Source of the DNA: Minisyncoccota bacterium
GTDB lineage: Bacteria > Patescibacteriota > Minisyncoccia > Phycocordibacterales > UBA12079
DNA length: 42,177 bases
Direction: 5' to 3'
NCBI GenBank assembly: GCA_028689435.1
Contig: JAQTWD010000003.1
Span: forward strand, 1 to 42,177
Below are positions 1-9,355 of this stretch, in pieces (positions within the stretch are counted from its first letter, which is position 1; every line of letters starts with the position of its first letter). The notes below the pieces were generated by a model, which searched no databases, had not been told where the DNA came from, and worked only from the letters and a program-made list of their open reading frames with translations. The translations under genes and the position numbers were made by a program.

Positions 1-38
1 TGCATATCGTATGCACAGTGGTTACCTTTTGTCGCCAT
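1..38 (-). CDS. 5' end of an unidentified minus-strand CDS running off the window (MATKGNHCAYDM...)
   Basis: ATG at 36-38 on the minus strand, open to the window edge; TATAAT-like hexamer just upstream (49-54). Too short to identify. Confidence 0.3.
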   Translation of the reverse strand, partial: MATKGNHCAYDM

Positions 39-90
39 ATACTCTTATTATACCTGAAAACCAAAGGTTTTCAGACTTTCCTATAAGGAA

Positions 91-112
91 ACCCCACAGC
101 AGAGCTGTGGGG
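91..112. terminator. hairpin CCCCACAG-CAGAG-CTGTGGGG, possible terminator
   Basis: perfect 8-bp GC-rich stem in the intergenic region downstream of mrdA. Confidence 0.5.
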
Positions 113-238
113 AATTAAGTATTAAAAATTTTACTTAGTATTCGGATAATTCGTAATTTGTAGTACCTGCCTCTTTTCTGAAAGAAAAGCAACGACACGG
201 CAGGCAGGTTCGGATAAATTTGTAGATTCGGATTATAT

Positions 239-1930
239 TTAGTTTTTAAAATACTCCGGTCTATTAATACTCATCCAGTCCAAAACTTGACGCATTACAT
301 ACAAACCTCCGACAGTATTTTCTTTTGGACCGTGTTCCATGATCACGGTAAAAGCATACTTTGGATTTTCATAAGGGAAAAATCCTATTATCCAAGCATT
401 AACATATTTTTTACTTACACCCAATTCGGCTGTACCTGTTTTGCCAGCAACTTTTGTATAAGGGACACTTAAACCTTGTGCCGTTCCTTCGGTAACCGCC
501 TGTCGCATTCCCTCTTTTACGATTTTAAAATTGTTTAAATCAATTGGAATTCTCTCAGGATATTTTTTATTTAATTCACTATCTTTAATAAAAGTCGGTT
601 TTAATAAATATCCATTATTAGCAACAGAGGCAGTTGCACGAACCGCTTGCAAAGGCGTTACTTGGAAACCATATTGTCCAATAGATGTGTGATAAGTATT
701 TCCCAGTGTCCAATCCTCTCCTTCAAAATTTTCTTTTTTCCATTCTGGATTTGGAACATTTCCAATTTCTTCTTTAGAAACCTCTGCCCCAGTCGGTTGA
801 CCAAATCCAAACATTTTCATATATTTATTTATTTTTGTAATTCCCAATCCTTTTTGATCTTCATACCCTCCTCCAACAGCATAAAAGTAAACATCGGAAG
901 AAACCGCAATTGCTTGTCTCATATCCACCCAACCATGAGCCTTCCAGTCTTTAAAAACTGTTTTTTGATCTGGGTTATAAGGGTTTTTAATAGAAATAGA
1001 ACCCGTACTCAAAATTTGTTTTTGCGGATCAATCAATCCTTCATTTAAAACACCCAAAGACATAAAAGGCTTTACAATAGATCCTGGAATATACAAACCA
1101 GAGGTTACTCTGTTCAAAAAAGGATTGCCTTCATCAAAAATATAACTCGCAACTAAATTGTTGTCTTCGCTATTTGAAAGAACATCCGAGCTATATTCGG
1201 GGTAACTAGTCAATGCCAAAATTTCTCCGTTTGTTACGTCCATAATCACACCGGCACCACCAGTAAAATGAACCCTGTTTGCAAGTGTTTGGATTGTTTC
1301 ATGCATATAAGCTTGCAATTCAGAATCTATAGATAGCGTTATATTTTCACCTTCAATTGATGGTTCAAAAATTGCCTCAGAGATAACCTCTCCTAAAGCA
1401 TCTACTTCGATAAGTTTTGTTCCATTTCTACCATTCAATTTTTCATCAAAAATTTTTTCAACACCATCTTTTCCGATAGTCTTTGTTTCATAATAATTTC
1501 CAGAACTATCTTTTTGAGGATAAGTTACGTAACCCAACACATGAGATAAACCACTTTTTTTTATATAAGCTCTTTTATTATGAGATTCTCCGTTAGTGTC
1601 TAGCTCGTTGGTGATTAACTCTTTTCCATTTCTATCATAAACAATACCTCTCTCTGAAAAAACAACAAAATGGTCTAAACGATTACTGTCTGATTTTGAA
1701 AAATTTTTTTCTCCATCAATAATCTGCAAGGCAAAAATCTTTGAAGTAAAAATAGCCAGAACGAGGAAAAAGAAAAAACCAAAAAACAAAAAAGTTCTTT
1801 TCCCGATTGGTTTCTCTATTGTTCCTTCAAATTGTTGTTTATCAAACTTTGGCAAATTTGAAGAATCCAAAAAAATTTCGTCTGGATTTATTTCTCCGTT
1901 AAATCTATTTTTTCTTTTAAAAAATCTCAT
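239..1930 (-). CDS. mrdA: penicillin-binding protein 2 (transpeptidase)
   Basis: PGSIVKPF (SxxK), SSDVYFY and KTGTAE motifs, N-terminal TM segment; upstream of it mreB-mreC-mreD. Confidence 0.93.
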   Translation of the reverse strand: MRFFKRKNRFNGEINPDEIFLDSSNLPKFDKQQFEGTIEKPIGKRTFLFFGFFFFLVLAIFTSKIFALQIIDGEKNFSKSDSNRLDHFVVFSERGIVYDRNGKELITNELDTNGESHNKRAYIKKSGLSHVLGYVTYPQKDSSGNYYETKTIGKDGVEKIFDEKLNGRNGTKLIEVDALGEVISEAIFEPSIEGENITLSIDSELQAYMHETIQTLANRVHFTGGAGVIMDVTNGEILALTSYPEYSSDVLSNSEDNNLVASYIFDEGNPFLNRVTSGLYIPGSIVKPFMSLGVLNEGLIDPQKQILSTGSISIKNPYNPDQKTVFKDWKAHGWVDMRQAIAVSSDVYFYAVGGGYEDQKGLGITKINKYMKMFGFGQPTGAEVSKEEIGNVPNPEWKKENFEGEDWTLGNTYHTSIGQYGFQVTPLQAVRATASVANNGYLLKPTFIKDSELNKKYPERIPIDLNNFKIVKEGMRQAVTEGTAQGLSVPYTKVAGKTGTAELGVSKKYVNAWIIGFFPYENPKYAFTVIMEHGPKENTVGGLYVMRQVLDWMSINRPEYFKN

Positions 1931-2237
1931 AAGAAAATGAATATACTAATATACGAATGATACAAATTATACTAATGCGATACAAATACTATAAACGATG
2001 CGAATCTAGAAGAATTTTTAATTTTTAAACAATTTTTAATGAAATAATTTTGTAAACATGACGGAATTTGCTTTAGTAAATTTCGTGTTTAAAAATTTAA
2101 ATATTATAAAATTTAATCATTGTTTAAAAATTAAAAATTAAAAAATTAAAAATTTTGCTTATTATTCGGATAATTCGTAATTTGTAGTATTCGGATTTTA
2201 ATTCGTGGTATTCGGATTATAACTATTCGGATTATAA

Positions 2238-2510
2238 TCAAACTCTCAATCTTTCTTTAAACCAACGCACAAAAATAAACAACACAAAAACAATTAATAC
2301 ATAAACAAACATTTTGCCGAAAAATAAATTTCTAGTAGTTGAATAGATAGAATCCATCATAAAAGCAAATAAAAACGCTTCGTAAAAATTACGATATAAA
2401 AAAATACCCAAAAACACTAAACCGAATGACAGCCACCAAGGAAAAGCCATTGCAATAAAAATAATTATCAAGAAGTCTATTATTATTCTGATTTTAATAT
2501 TTGAACCCAT
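2238..2510 (-). CDS. mreD: MreD-like rod-shape membrane protein (short)
   Basis: multi-TM small protein overlapping the mreC 3' end, between mreC and mrdA. Confidence 0.65.
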   Translation of the reverse strand: MGSNIKIRIIIDFLIIIFIAMAFPWWLSFGLVFLGIFLYRNFYEAFLFAFMMDSIYSTTRNLFFGKMFVYVLIVFVLFIFVRWFKERLRV

Positions 2511-3277
2511 TTTAACTCAAACAAATTAACAGGACTTTTAATCAAAACTAATTGAAAAGGATCTTTTGGGTCAAAAATTATCTCAGCGACATTGCCCAAA
2601 ACACGAGCCTCTGTTCCAGCGATAAAAACAGGGTCATCTACTTTTATATCTATGTCTCTCGGTAATTTAATTTCAAAATTACCCGCCCCACGACCAACTG
2701 CTGTAGCCTCTATATTATACAAACCAACCATAACAGAAACCTGCTCTTTGAAAGATGAGTAAAATTTTACCTTAGAAATATTTTTTGAAACCTCAGCAAT
2801 TTCTCCTATCAAAATATTTCCCTGCACGAAAATCTTGTCTCCAACTTTTATACCCAAATTATTTCCAACATCAATTATTGCTGTGTCATAAAGAGATGCA
2901 TTTGGTTTTGCCAAAACAGACGCCAAAATCATATCATCTGTAATCAAGCGACCCATAAATTCTTTCAACTCCAAGTTTTCTTTTAAAAGCAAATTTCTGT
3001 CTGCGAGCATCATTTCTGCCTCTAGCAAATCTTTTTTTAATTGTTCATTAGCAGAAAGTAATTTTTCTTTCGTTGAAAAAAATCCAAAAAGATTTAGAGA
3101 TTTTTCTTCTAATTTGTTTTCGCTATTCCAAAAAGGAGTAAGAGCTGATTTGAAAACACCGCTGAATAAATTGGCAATCTTTGGATAAGCAAAGATTATG
3201 AGAACTACCAAGACAAACCAAAAAAATTTTCTGCTCTTCTTTCTATTATTAGTTTTTAAGTGGTAATTCATCGTCAT
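2483..3277 (-). CDS. mreC: rod shape-determining protein MreC
   Basis: TM plus coiled coil plus MreC beta domain (GDKIFVQGNILIGEIAEVSKNISKVKF); overlaps the mreB 3' end. Confidence 0.9.
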   Translation of the reverse strand: MTMNYHLKTNNRKKSRKFFWFVLVVLIIFAYPKIANLFSGVFKSALTPFWNSENKLEEKSLNLFGFFSTKEKLLSANEQLKKDLLEAEMMLADRNLLLKENLELKEFMGRLITDDMILASVLAKPNASLYDTAIIDVGNNLGIKVGDKIFVQGNILIGEIAEVSKNISKVKFYSSFKEQVSVMVGLYNIEATAVGRGAGNFEIKLPRDIDIKVDDPVFIAGTEARVLGNVAEIIFDPKDPFQLVLIKSPVNLFELKWVQILKSE

Positions 3278-4328
3278 TTTGAATCAACATTTCTCTATAA
3301 TTATCCAAATCTTCCAAAACAATCCCTGTTCCTCTAGCAACAACAGTCAAAGGCTCGTCAACAATATAAACAGGAACTTCAATATATGCACTCAATAATT
3401 GGTCCAGCCCTTTTATCAAAGCACCTCCTCCTGCCAAATATACTCCTCTGTGAATTATGTCCGAAACAATTTCGGGAGGGGTTGTTTCCAAAACCTCTTT
3501 CACTGCATCCAATATTATATCAATAGAAGGACCGATTGCTCTTCTTATATCTTCATCCGTTACACTAATTTCTCGCGGAAGCCCTGTAACGAGATCCCTT
3601 CCTCTCGCCAGATATTTTTCTTTTTGTTTCTGGGCAATTAACGATCCAATTGCTACCTACAAGTTTTCCGCCGTTTTTTCACCAATTAGCATCTTATATT
3701 CATCTCGCATATAAGAAATAATATCTTGGTTAAATTTATCTCCTGCAATTCTCAAATTTTTAGCGTTTACAATACCACCAAGTGAGATAACAGCAATATC
3801 AGTTGTTCCGCCCCCGATATCTATAATCACACTTCCCACGGGTTCTTTTACAGGCAGACGATGTCCAATAGCGGCAGCTACTGGTTCTTCAATGATATGT
3901 ACTTCGCGAGCTCCCGCATTTCTAGCAGCGTCTCTAACTGCTCTTGTTTCAACATTTGTAATTCCCGATGGAACTCCGACAAGGACTCTCGGTCCGATCA
4001 TTTTTTTAGAATCTTTTTGTGCCTTATTGATAAGATAAGCAATCATTTCTTCTGTTACTTCAAAATCCGAGATCACTCCATCAACCAAAGGCTTTATAGC
4101 AATAATATGACCAGGGGTTCTTCCTAGCATTTTTTTTGCCTGTTCTCCAATTGCAACAACTCTTCCTGTTTTTTGGTTTACAGCGACAACAGATGGTTCA
4201 TCCAAAACAATCCCTTTGCCTCTTCTGTAAACCAATGTATTAGCAGTACCAAGATCAATCCCAACATCATTGGCAAACCAGCCATCAAACTTTTTCTTTA
4301 TTTGTTCATTTATATTTAGAAAAACCAT
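3249..4328 (-). CDS. mreB: rod shape-determining protein MreB, interrupted by one in-frame TAG at 3657-3659
   Basis: VGIDLGTANTLVYRRGKGIVLDEPSVVAV...IIDIGGGTTDIAVISLGG upstream of the TAG; downstream, same frame, VAIGSLIAQKQKEKYLARGRDLVTGLPREISVTDEDIRRAIG...VYLAGGGALIKGLDQLL. 1080 nt = 360 codons in one frame. Confidence 0.9.
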
Positions 4329-4527
4329 CCCGATAAAAATTTTAATTCAAGTAAACTTTGTTTTTAATGTAAAAATTTGCAATTTTCACACAAAGACAAC
4401 TCCTCGTTAGAAAAAATTTCTGACGGGACTCGCTAGCTTAATATTACACAAAAGAAAGACAAAAGACAAATTTTAAAGACTCAGACGCCTACGACGCCCG
4501 AGCCTTTATTTTTCAACATATTTTGTC

Positions 4528-5787
4528 TTATTTTAATAATCCAACGAGGTCATTTATTGAAACAATCTTTCCATCATTTTCTGCTCTCTTTTTTAATTCT
4601 ACTCCACCTTGAGACAAAGATTTTTCTGAGACAACTACACGATAAGGGATGCCTATTAAATCACTATCTGCAAATTTTTCTCCTGCTTTTTTATCTCGAT
4701 CATCAAAGAGAACCTCTATGCCATTTTCTTGTAACTGATTATAAATTTCTTCTGCTTGCTTCTCTGCACCCAAACTTAATAGATGGACTTTGAAAGGAGC
4801 AACTGTCTCTGGCCAAATAATTCCTTTTTCATCACTATTCAATTCAACGACAGCTCCCATCAAACGAGATGGACTCATGCCATAAGAGCCCATAAAAACA
4901 GGTTTTTCTTTTCCCTCTTCATCTTTAAAAGTTAGATTAAAAGCCTCAGAGAATCTATAACCAAGAGTATAAATATCCCCGACTTCTATTGATCTATGTC
5001 CTTCCAATTTATTTTTGTCCAAACTCAAATTAAAATCTTTCAAAATCTCATCATTAAAATCCTCTTTATTTATAGCGATTTTTTTGTCTTCATCGACAAT
5101 ATAAACAATGTCTTCTCCTGCTTCTGAAAGTGTTTGAAATTCGTAAGAATATTTTGAAAAACTTCCTCCCGAAGAAATTGTTATGTATGTTTTTTCTCCC
5201 ATTCCTAAACGATTGAAAACATTCATGTAAACATCTTTCATTTTTTCATAAAAATCATTGTGTTCATTTTCGTCTTTGCAGAAAGAATACAGATCTTTCA
5301 TAAAAAACTCTCGCCCTCTCATCAAACCAGATTTTGCACGAGATTCGTTTCTAAATTTTGTTTGAATTTGATAAGCAGAAAAAGGAAGGTCTTTGTAAGA
5401 CGAAACAAAATTGGACATAATTTTTGCGATTACTTCTTCGTGAGTAAATCCAAGCCCAAGCTCTGTTCCGTTTTTTAATTGTGTCTTGAACCAATTGTCC
5501 ACGACATCATCACTCCACCTACCTGTCTTTTCCCAAGTTTCTTTGTCCTGCAACGCCGTCATAAAAATTTCCTGACTACCTGCTTTATTCATTTCGTCAC
5601 GAATAATATTTGAGATTTTGTTCAAAACACGAAGTCCCAATGGCAAATAATTGTAAGCTCCTGCAATTTCTTTTACCACGAAACCTGCTTGTGTTAAAAG
5701 TTGTGCGTTTTTTGACACTTCATCTTTTGGCGCCTCTTTTCTTGTTTTTGTAAATAATTGTGATTGTTTCATTTTTCTTATGAGCAA
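4528..5787 (-). CDS. proS: prolyl-tRNA synthetase lacking the INS editing domain; likely start at 5772 (MKQSQLFTKTRKEAPKD)
   Basis: TFRNE-like FRNESRAKSGLMRGREFFMKDLYSF class II motif 2, C-terminal anticodon-binding domain; 419 aa, shorter than typical bacterial ProRS (about 570 aa). Confidence 0.92.
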   Translation of the reverse strand: MLIRKMKQSQLFTKTRKEAPKDEVSKNAQLLTQAGFVVKEIAGAYNYLPLGLRVLNKISNIIRDEMNKAGSQEIFMTALQDKETWEKTGRWSDDVVDNWFKTQLKNGTELGLGFTHEEVIAKIMSNFVSSYKDLPFSAYQIQTKFRNESRAKSGLMRGREFFMKDLYSFCKDENEHNDFYEKMKDVYMNVFNRLGMGEKTYITISSGGSFSKYSYEFQTLSEAGEDIVYIVDEDKKIAINKEDFNDEILKDFNLSLDKNKLEGHRSIEVGDIYTLGYRFSEAFNLTFKDEEGKEKPVFMGSYGMSPSRLMGAVVELNSDEKGIIWPETVAPFKVHLLSLGAEKQAEEIYNQLQENGIEVLFDDRDKKAGEKFADSDLIGIPYRVVVSEKSLSQGGVELKKRAENDGKIVSINDLVGLLK

Positions 5788-5935
5788 AGCGAATTAGAAA
5801 AATGAAACCCAGCTGTACTTTTAGCAAAAAACTATCTCATTTTTGAGTTTATTAAACTCAAAAATAATCTTTATTTATTACTTTGTGACAATCAATCACA
5901 AGACAATAAATTTTTTCGTAAAAGTACGGCTTGGG
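5766..5935 (-). promoter_or_regulatory. structured proS leader; nested inverted repeats including one over the start codon
   Basis: 5766-5778 (gtttcatttttct) exactly complementary to 5796-5808 (agaaaaatgaaac); CCCAGCTGTACTTTT (5808-) with AAAAGTACGGCTTGGG (-5935); internal hairpin tttttgagttta/taaactcaaaaa. Confidence 0.5.
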
Positions 5936-6011
5936 TAACTTTAATAAGTCACTAAACTCTATTCTTTATATATTATATTCTTAATAATACATCAAAAACA
6001 AAAAAATAAAA

Positions 6012-6044
6012 AATACCCCCGTAACGCTACGGGGGTACTCCTGA
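6012..6044. terminator. hairpin GTACCCCCGTAGCG..-type terminator (taccccc gtaacgctac gggggta)
   Basis: GC-rich stem with A/T flanks. Confidence 0.7.
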
Positions 6045-6368
6045 CATGAATTCGGGAAATTGTTTTATTTGCAGATCTCCACACGGCAAAAGGTTTAAGC
6101 AACAAGAGCCTTCTCCGATATAGATGCAAACGATTCGTCTCTGTAAACTGAAAATAAATGGGGCATTACGAATTATTTTCAAACAATAATTGAGTCGGAG
6201 ATTCTTTTCTAAATCACAAGCCGGAACATCTGACGGGCTCGGCATCTCCCCTTCAGAAGAAGATCCGTATACTAAAATAATTTCAAAACAATCTTTTTCT
6301 TCGAAACACAAAGATAAAATTCTTGCCTCTATTGAATCTATGCCCACAACAATGCAATCTCTATCCAA
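6027..6368 (-). CDS. hypothetical protein
   Basis: TTG start at 6366-6368 with AGGAGA about 7 nt upstream; 113 aa; 3' end overlaps a terminator-like hairpin. Confidence 0.5.
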   Translation of the reverse strand: MDRDCIVVGIDSIEARILSLCFEEKDCFEIILVYGSSSEGEMPSPSDVPACDLEKNLRLNYCLKIIRNAPFIFSLQRRIVCIYIGEGSCCLNLLPCGDLQIKQFPEFMSGVPP

Positions 6369-6453
6369 TTTTTTCTCCTATGAAGAATATTAAAATAATT
6401 GAATAAAAAATTAATTTTTAAAATAGAAATTATTACAAATTTCCTACCAAGTC

Positions 6454-6508
6454 AAGTAAGATAAAAATAACTCAAATTTTTATAATTTGAGTTATTTTTA
6501 TCTTACTT
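6454..6508. repeat. 25-bp perfect inverted repeat with 5-nt loop
   Basis: aagtaagataaaaataactcaaatt / aatttgagttatttttatcttactt. Confidence 0.9.
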
Positions 6509-6620
6509 TTATTCGGAACAATTTTTAGATTTTTAGATAATTTTTGACAATTTTAGTTTAAATAATTTTGAATAATTTGAAATAATTTTGAATAATTTTG
6601 AATAATTTTATTTCAAAAAA

Positions 6621-6660
6621 TTTACGTAAAATTAGTCCGACCGGACTAATTTTACGTAAA
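6621..6660. repeat. 40-bp hyphenated palindrome, left copy, flanking the Cas2/PaaX-like gene
   Basis: TTTACGTAAAATTAGTCCG-AC-CGGACTAATTTTACGTAAA. Confidence 0.97.
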
Positions 6661-6746
6661 AAATTTTCAGCTTTTTTAATTATTTTTAATGTTATTTAGC
6701 ACTATATTTACAATTTATATATTCATAATACGAAAAAGTGTGCTAA

Positions 6747-7376
6747 TTAGTATAGACCAAATTCTTCTTTCAGCCATTTATCGTTTTCCAAACAATCAAC
6801 TGTCATATATAAAACATCTTTACCTAGAAACAAGTTAGACTTCATCAGTATGACAAGTTCCTCACAATCATAAGGAAATATCCAAACACTATTTTGTAAT
6901 TTAACAAAACCAAAATTAATTAAAGTGGTTCTTAATAATTTTCTAGTACTTTTTCTGGTCTCTTTTATATCAAACATCACTACCCTCCATTTTTTATCCC
7001 ATTTTTTAGGTTTTTTTATTTCCAAATCCCCTACTTCATATTTAGCTAATTGTTCTTTTCCTTTTTCTGTTATACGAAGAAACTTTTTCCCATTTTTTTC
7101 TTCCCAAACCAGATTACCTTTTTGAACAAGGTTTTTTATTGATTTGTTTAAATAATATTTTTGATCACCTTTTCTATATTTTTTCTTACCAGAAAACTGT
7201 CCGAAAACTTGCAAAACATTAGGTGCCAAAACAGCAACACCAACCAACCCAACTGTTGCGACAGTTGCCAAAATTATTTTCTGTACATTTATGTTTTTAT
7301 TTTTCACTCTACAAACAAAGAATCTTACTAAACAATTTAGAAAGGACTGATCTCGATAATTAAAATTAATCAACAA
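6747..7376 (-). CDS. Cas2-like / PaaX C-terminal-like domain protein with N-terminal TM and winged-helix-like region; true start may be downstream
   Basis: WRVVMFDIKETRKSTRKLLRTTLINFGFVKLQNSVWIFPYDCEE resembles the Cas2 ferredoxin-like fold as in CPR PaaX/Cas2-like proteins. Confidence 0.75.
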   Translation of the reverse strand: MLINFNYRDQSFLNCLVRFFVCRVKNKNINVQKIILATVATVGLVGVAVLAPNVLQVFGQFSGKKKYRKGDQKYYLNKSIKNLVQKGNLVWEEKNGKKFLRITEKGKEQLAKYEVGDLEIKKPKKWDKKWRVVMFDIKETRKSTRKLLRTTLINFGFVKLQNSVWIFPYDCEELVILMKSNLFLGKDVLYMTVDCLENDKWLKEEFGLY

Positions 7377-7381
7377 TATAA

Positions 7382-7421
7382 TTTACGTAAAATTAGTCCG
7401 GTCGGACTAATTTTACGTAAA
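7382..7421. repeat. 40-bp hyphenated palindrome, right copy; exact reverse complement of 6621-6660
   Basis: TTTACGTAAAATTAGTCCG-GT-CGGACTAATTTTACGTAAA. Confidence 0.97.
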
Positions 7422-7583
7422 TTATAACACACAACATACAACACACAGCACAGAACACACAATCCTCCACAACAAACAGAATAAATGATTATTGATTTAA
7501 AAGCCCTTTGCTAAAAAAATTTTTGATTTTTTTGCTGCAATCTTACTATTGATATTATGCCAAGTAATGTGGTTTTTTTGACA

Positions 7584-8105
7584 CTATGTTATTTTAATAA
7601 TTCCTTTAATTGCACCGGCCTTGTTTTCAGGCTCTTTGAAAACAAAACCATCTTTTTTTATGTCGTTCCTACCTTCGTATTTATGGGCAACCTTTTTCAT
7701 TTTGGCACGATCATAGAGAATGATAACATCAAGCTTAATCGGTTTTTCTCCAAATTTTTTAGGCCAAAAATAAAACGGTTCAATAAATTGCTCGAGATAT
7801 TTTCCTTTTTCAGTAATTTTAAAATCGAGAGCAAAGATATCAATTTGTTTATTCTCAACATTTTCGTATCTATCGCCTTTGCGATTCGGGTCGTACCTGT
7901 CCGTGCCTATTTTTTTTATAATCTTAATTAAATCATCAGTCGATTTTCCTGGGTGATCTTGCGAGCCAATGCCACGAATAGCTAATTTCTGGTCTAAAAA
8001 ATGCTTGATAATGCATCTATCTATTTTAGCACCAATAGTCTTGAAGTCTGGTTGAACATCAGTTTGATATTCAGGGACCTTAACTTGATAAATTGGTATA
8101 CTCAT
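7584..8105 (-). CDS. hypothetical protein
   Basis: 173-aa ORF with ordinary coding composition; no family recognised. Confidence 0.65.
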   Translation of the reverse strand: MSIPIYQVKVPEYQTDVQPDFKTIGAKIDRCIIKHFLDQKLAIRGIGSQDHPGKSTDDLIKIIKKIGTDRYDPNRKGDRYENVENKQIDIFALDFKITEKGKYLEQFIEPFYFWPKKFGEKPIKLDVIILYDRAKMKKVAHKYEGRNDIKKDGFVFKEPENKAGAIKGIIKIT

Positions 8106-8190
8106 AACCTAAAAAGATCGTTTTGTTTCTAAAATTGTGTCTAATGCGATCCCAAATAAAAATTTCACTTAACTATACATTTGTTAAACC

Positions 8191-9285
8191 TTAAAACAAT
8201 TTCAAAATGTCATTATAGGTTACTGCGATCATTAAAATAATTAGTAGAACAAATCCTATTGTATTAAGAGTATTAGTTACAATTGGTTTTATATTTTTTC
8301 TTACGATAGACTCAATCACGATAAACAGCAATCTCCCTCCATCCAGTGCAGGAAAAGGAATAGAATTGATAATTGCCAAGTTAATAGAAATAAATGCGAC
8401 AAAGTTTAATAGATAAACCCAACCAAATTGAGAAGCATCCCCCACCATTCCAACAATACCGATGGGACCAGCTAGATTTGAAAAGTTACCCGTTCCATCA
8501 AACAAACTCGTAATAAACCCCGCAAAACTTTCTACAATTGCGACAAGTAAATCTTTTGTCAATTTAGCACTTTCCCACAACGCATCAAAGAATGAAAGTT
8601 TTGCAATTCCAACAACATCTGTTGCAATCCCTATAGCATATCCTCCCTCGAGTATTCCAGCAATTGGTATAGCCGAGGTTGTTATCATGTTCTTTTTTCC
8701 TCTTTCAATAACTATTTCTATTTCCTCTCCTCCATGCAAAGAAATAAATCTTTTCATTTCTTCTTCACCAAAGTCTTTTATCGTCTCCGATTCAGTACCC
8801 AAAGAAACCAATTTATCACCTATGTGCAGATCTGCATTCATTGCAGGCGAATCTTTCTTAACATCAACAATCACCACTTTTTGATCCAAAGCATTTTCAA
8901 AACCAGGCTGGTCAACAGAAACCGGCAAACCAATCATAAAACCGATAGCTATTAAAAACCAAGCAAAAATTACGTTGGATATAACACCAGCAGAGATTAC
9001 AATCGCTTGTGCCCACTTTGGTTTATTTACCAAACTTCTTCCTTTATCTGGACCATTTATAGAGGCATCGTCAGGATCTTCTCCAAAAATTTTAACAAAA
9101 CCTCCTAAAGGAACTGAATTTATAGAATATTCTGTTTCGCCTTTTTTAACAGCAAAAATTCTTGGAGGAAATCCCACTCCAAATTCATCTACTCTCATTC
9201 CCAATTTTTTTGCAGTAATAAAGTGTCCAAATTCGTGAACCAAAATCAAAACCGCAAGAACTATAATAAATAAAATAATTGTCAT
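8191..9285 (-). CDS. rseP: RIP metalloprotease (site-2 protease), PDZ domain
   Basis: LVHEFGHFITAKKLG zinc motif, GGFVKIFGE, PALDGGRLLF. Confidence 0.93.
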   Translation of the reverse strand: MTIILFIIVLAVLILVHEFGHFITAKKLGMRVDEFGVGFPPRIFAVKKGETEYSINSVPLGGFVKIFGEDPDDASINGPDKGRSLVNKPKWAQAIVISAGVISNVIFAWFLIAIGFMIGLPVSVDQPGFENALDQKVVIVDVKKDSPAMNADLHIGDKLVSLGTESETIKDFGEEEMKRFISLHGGEEIEIVIERGKKNMITTSAIPIAGILEGGYAIGIATDVVGIAKLSFFDALWESAKLTKDLLVAIVESFAGFITSLFDGTGNFSNLAGPIGIVGMVGDASQFGWVYLLNFVAFISINLAIINSIPFPALDGGRLLFIVIESIVRKNIKPIVTNTLNTIGFVLLIILMIAVTYNDILKLF

Positions 9286-9355
9286 GTTTTATAAGCTTAC
9301 AGCTGACAGCCCACACCTGCCTCGCCGGCAGGCAGGGCTGACAGCACCATAATTG

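Noticed and set aside
3657-3659. Genome-wide reassignment of TAG as a sense codon
   Set aside because: Only one conserved gene shows an internal TAG; other conserved genes in the window read through normally to their stops, so one nonsense change or error is simpler.
6747-7376. Cas2-like gene as part of a CRISPR-Cas system
   Set aside because: No cas1, effector genes or regularly spaced repeats are visible; standalone Cas2/PaaX-like proteins are known in CPR genomes. Kept only as a palindrome-flanked single gene.
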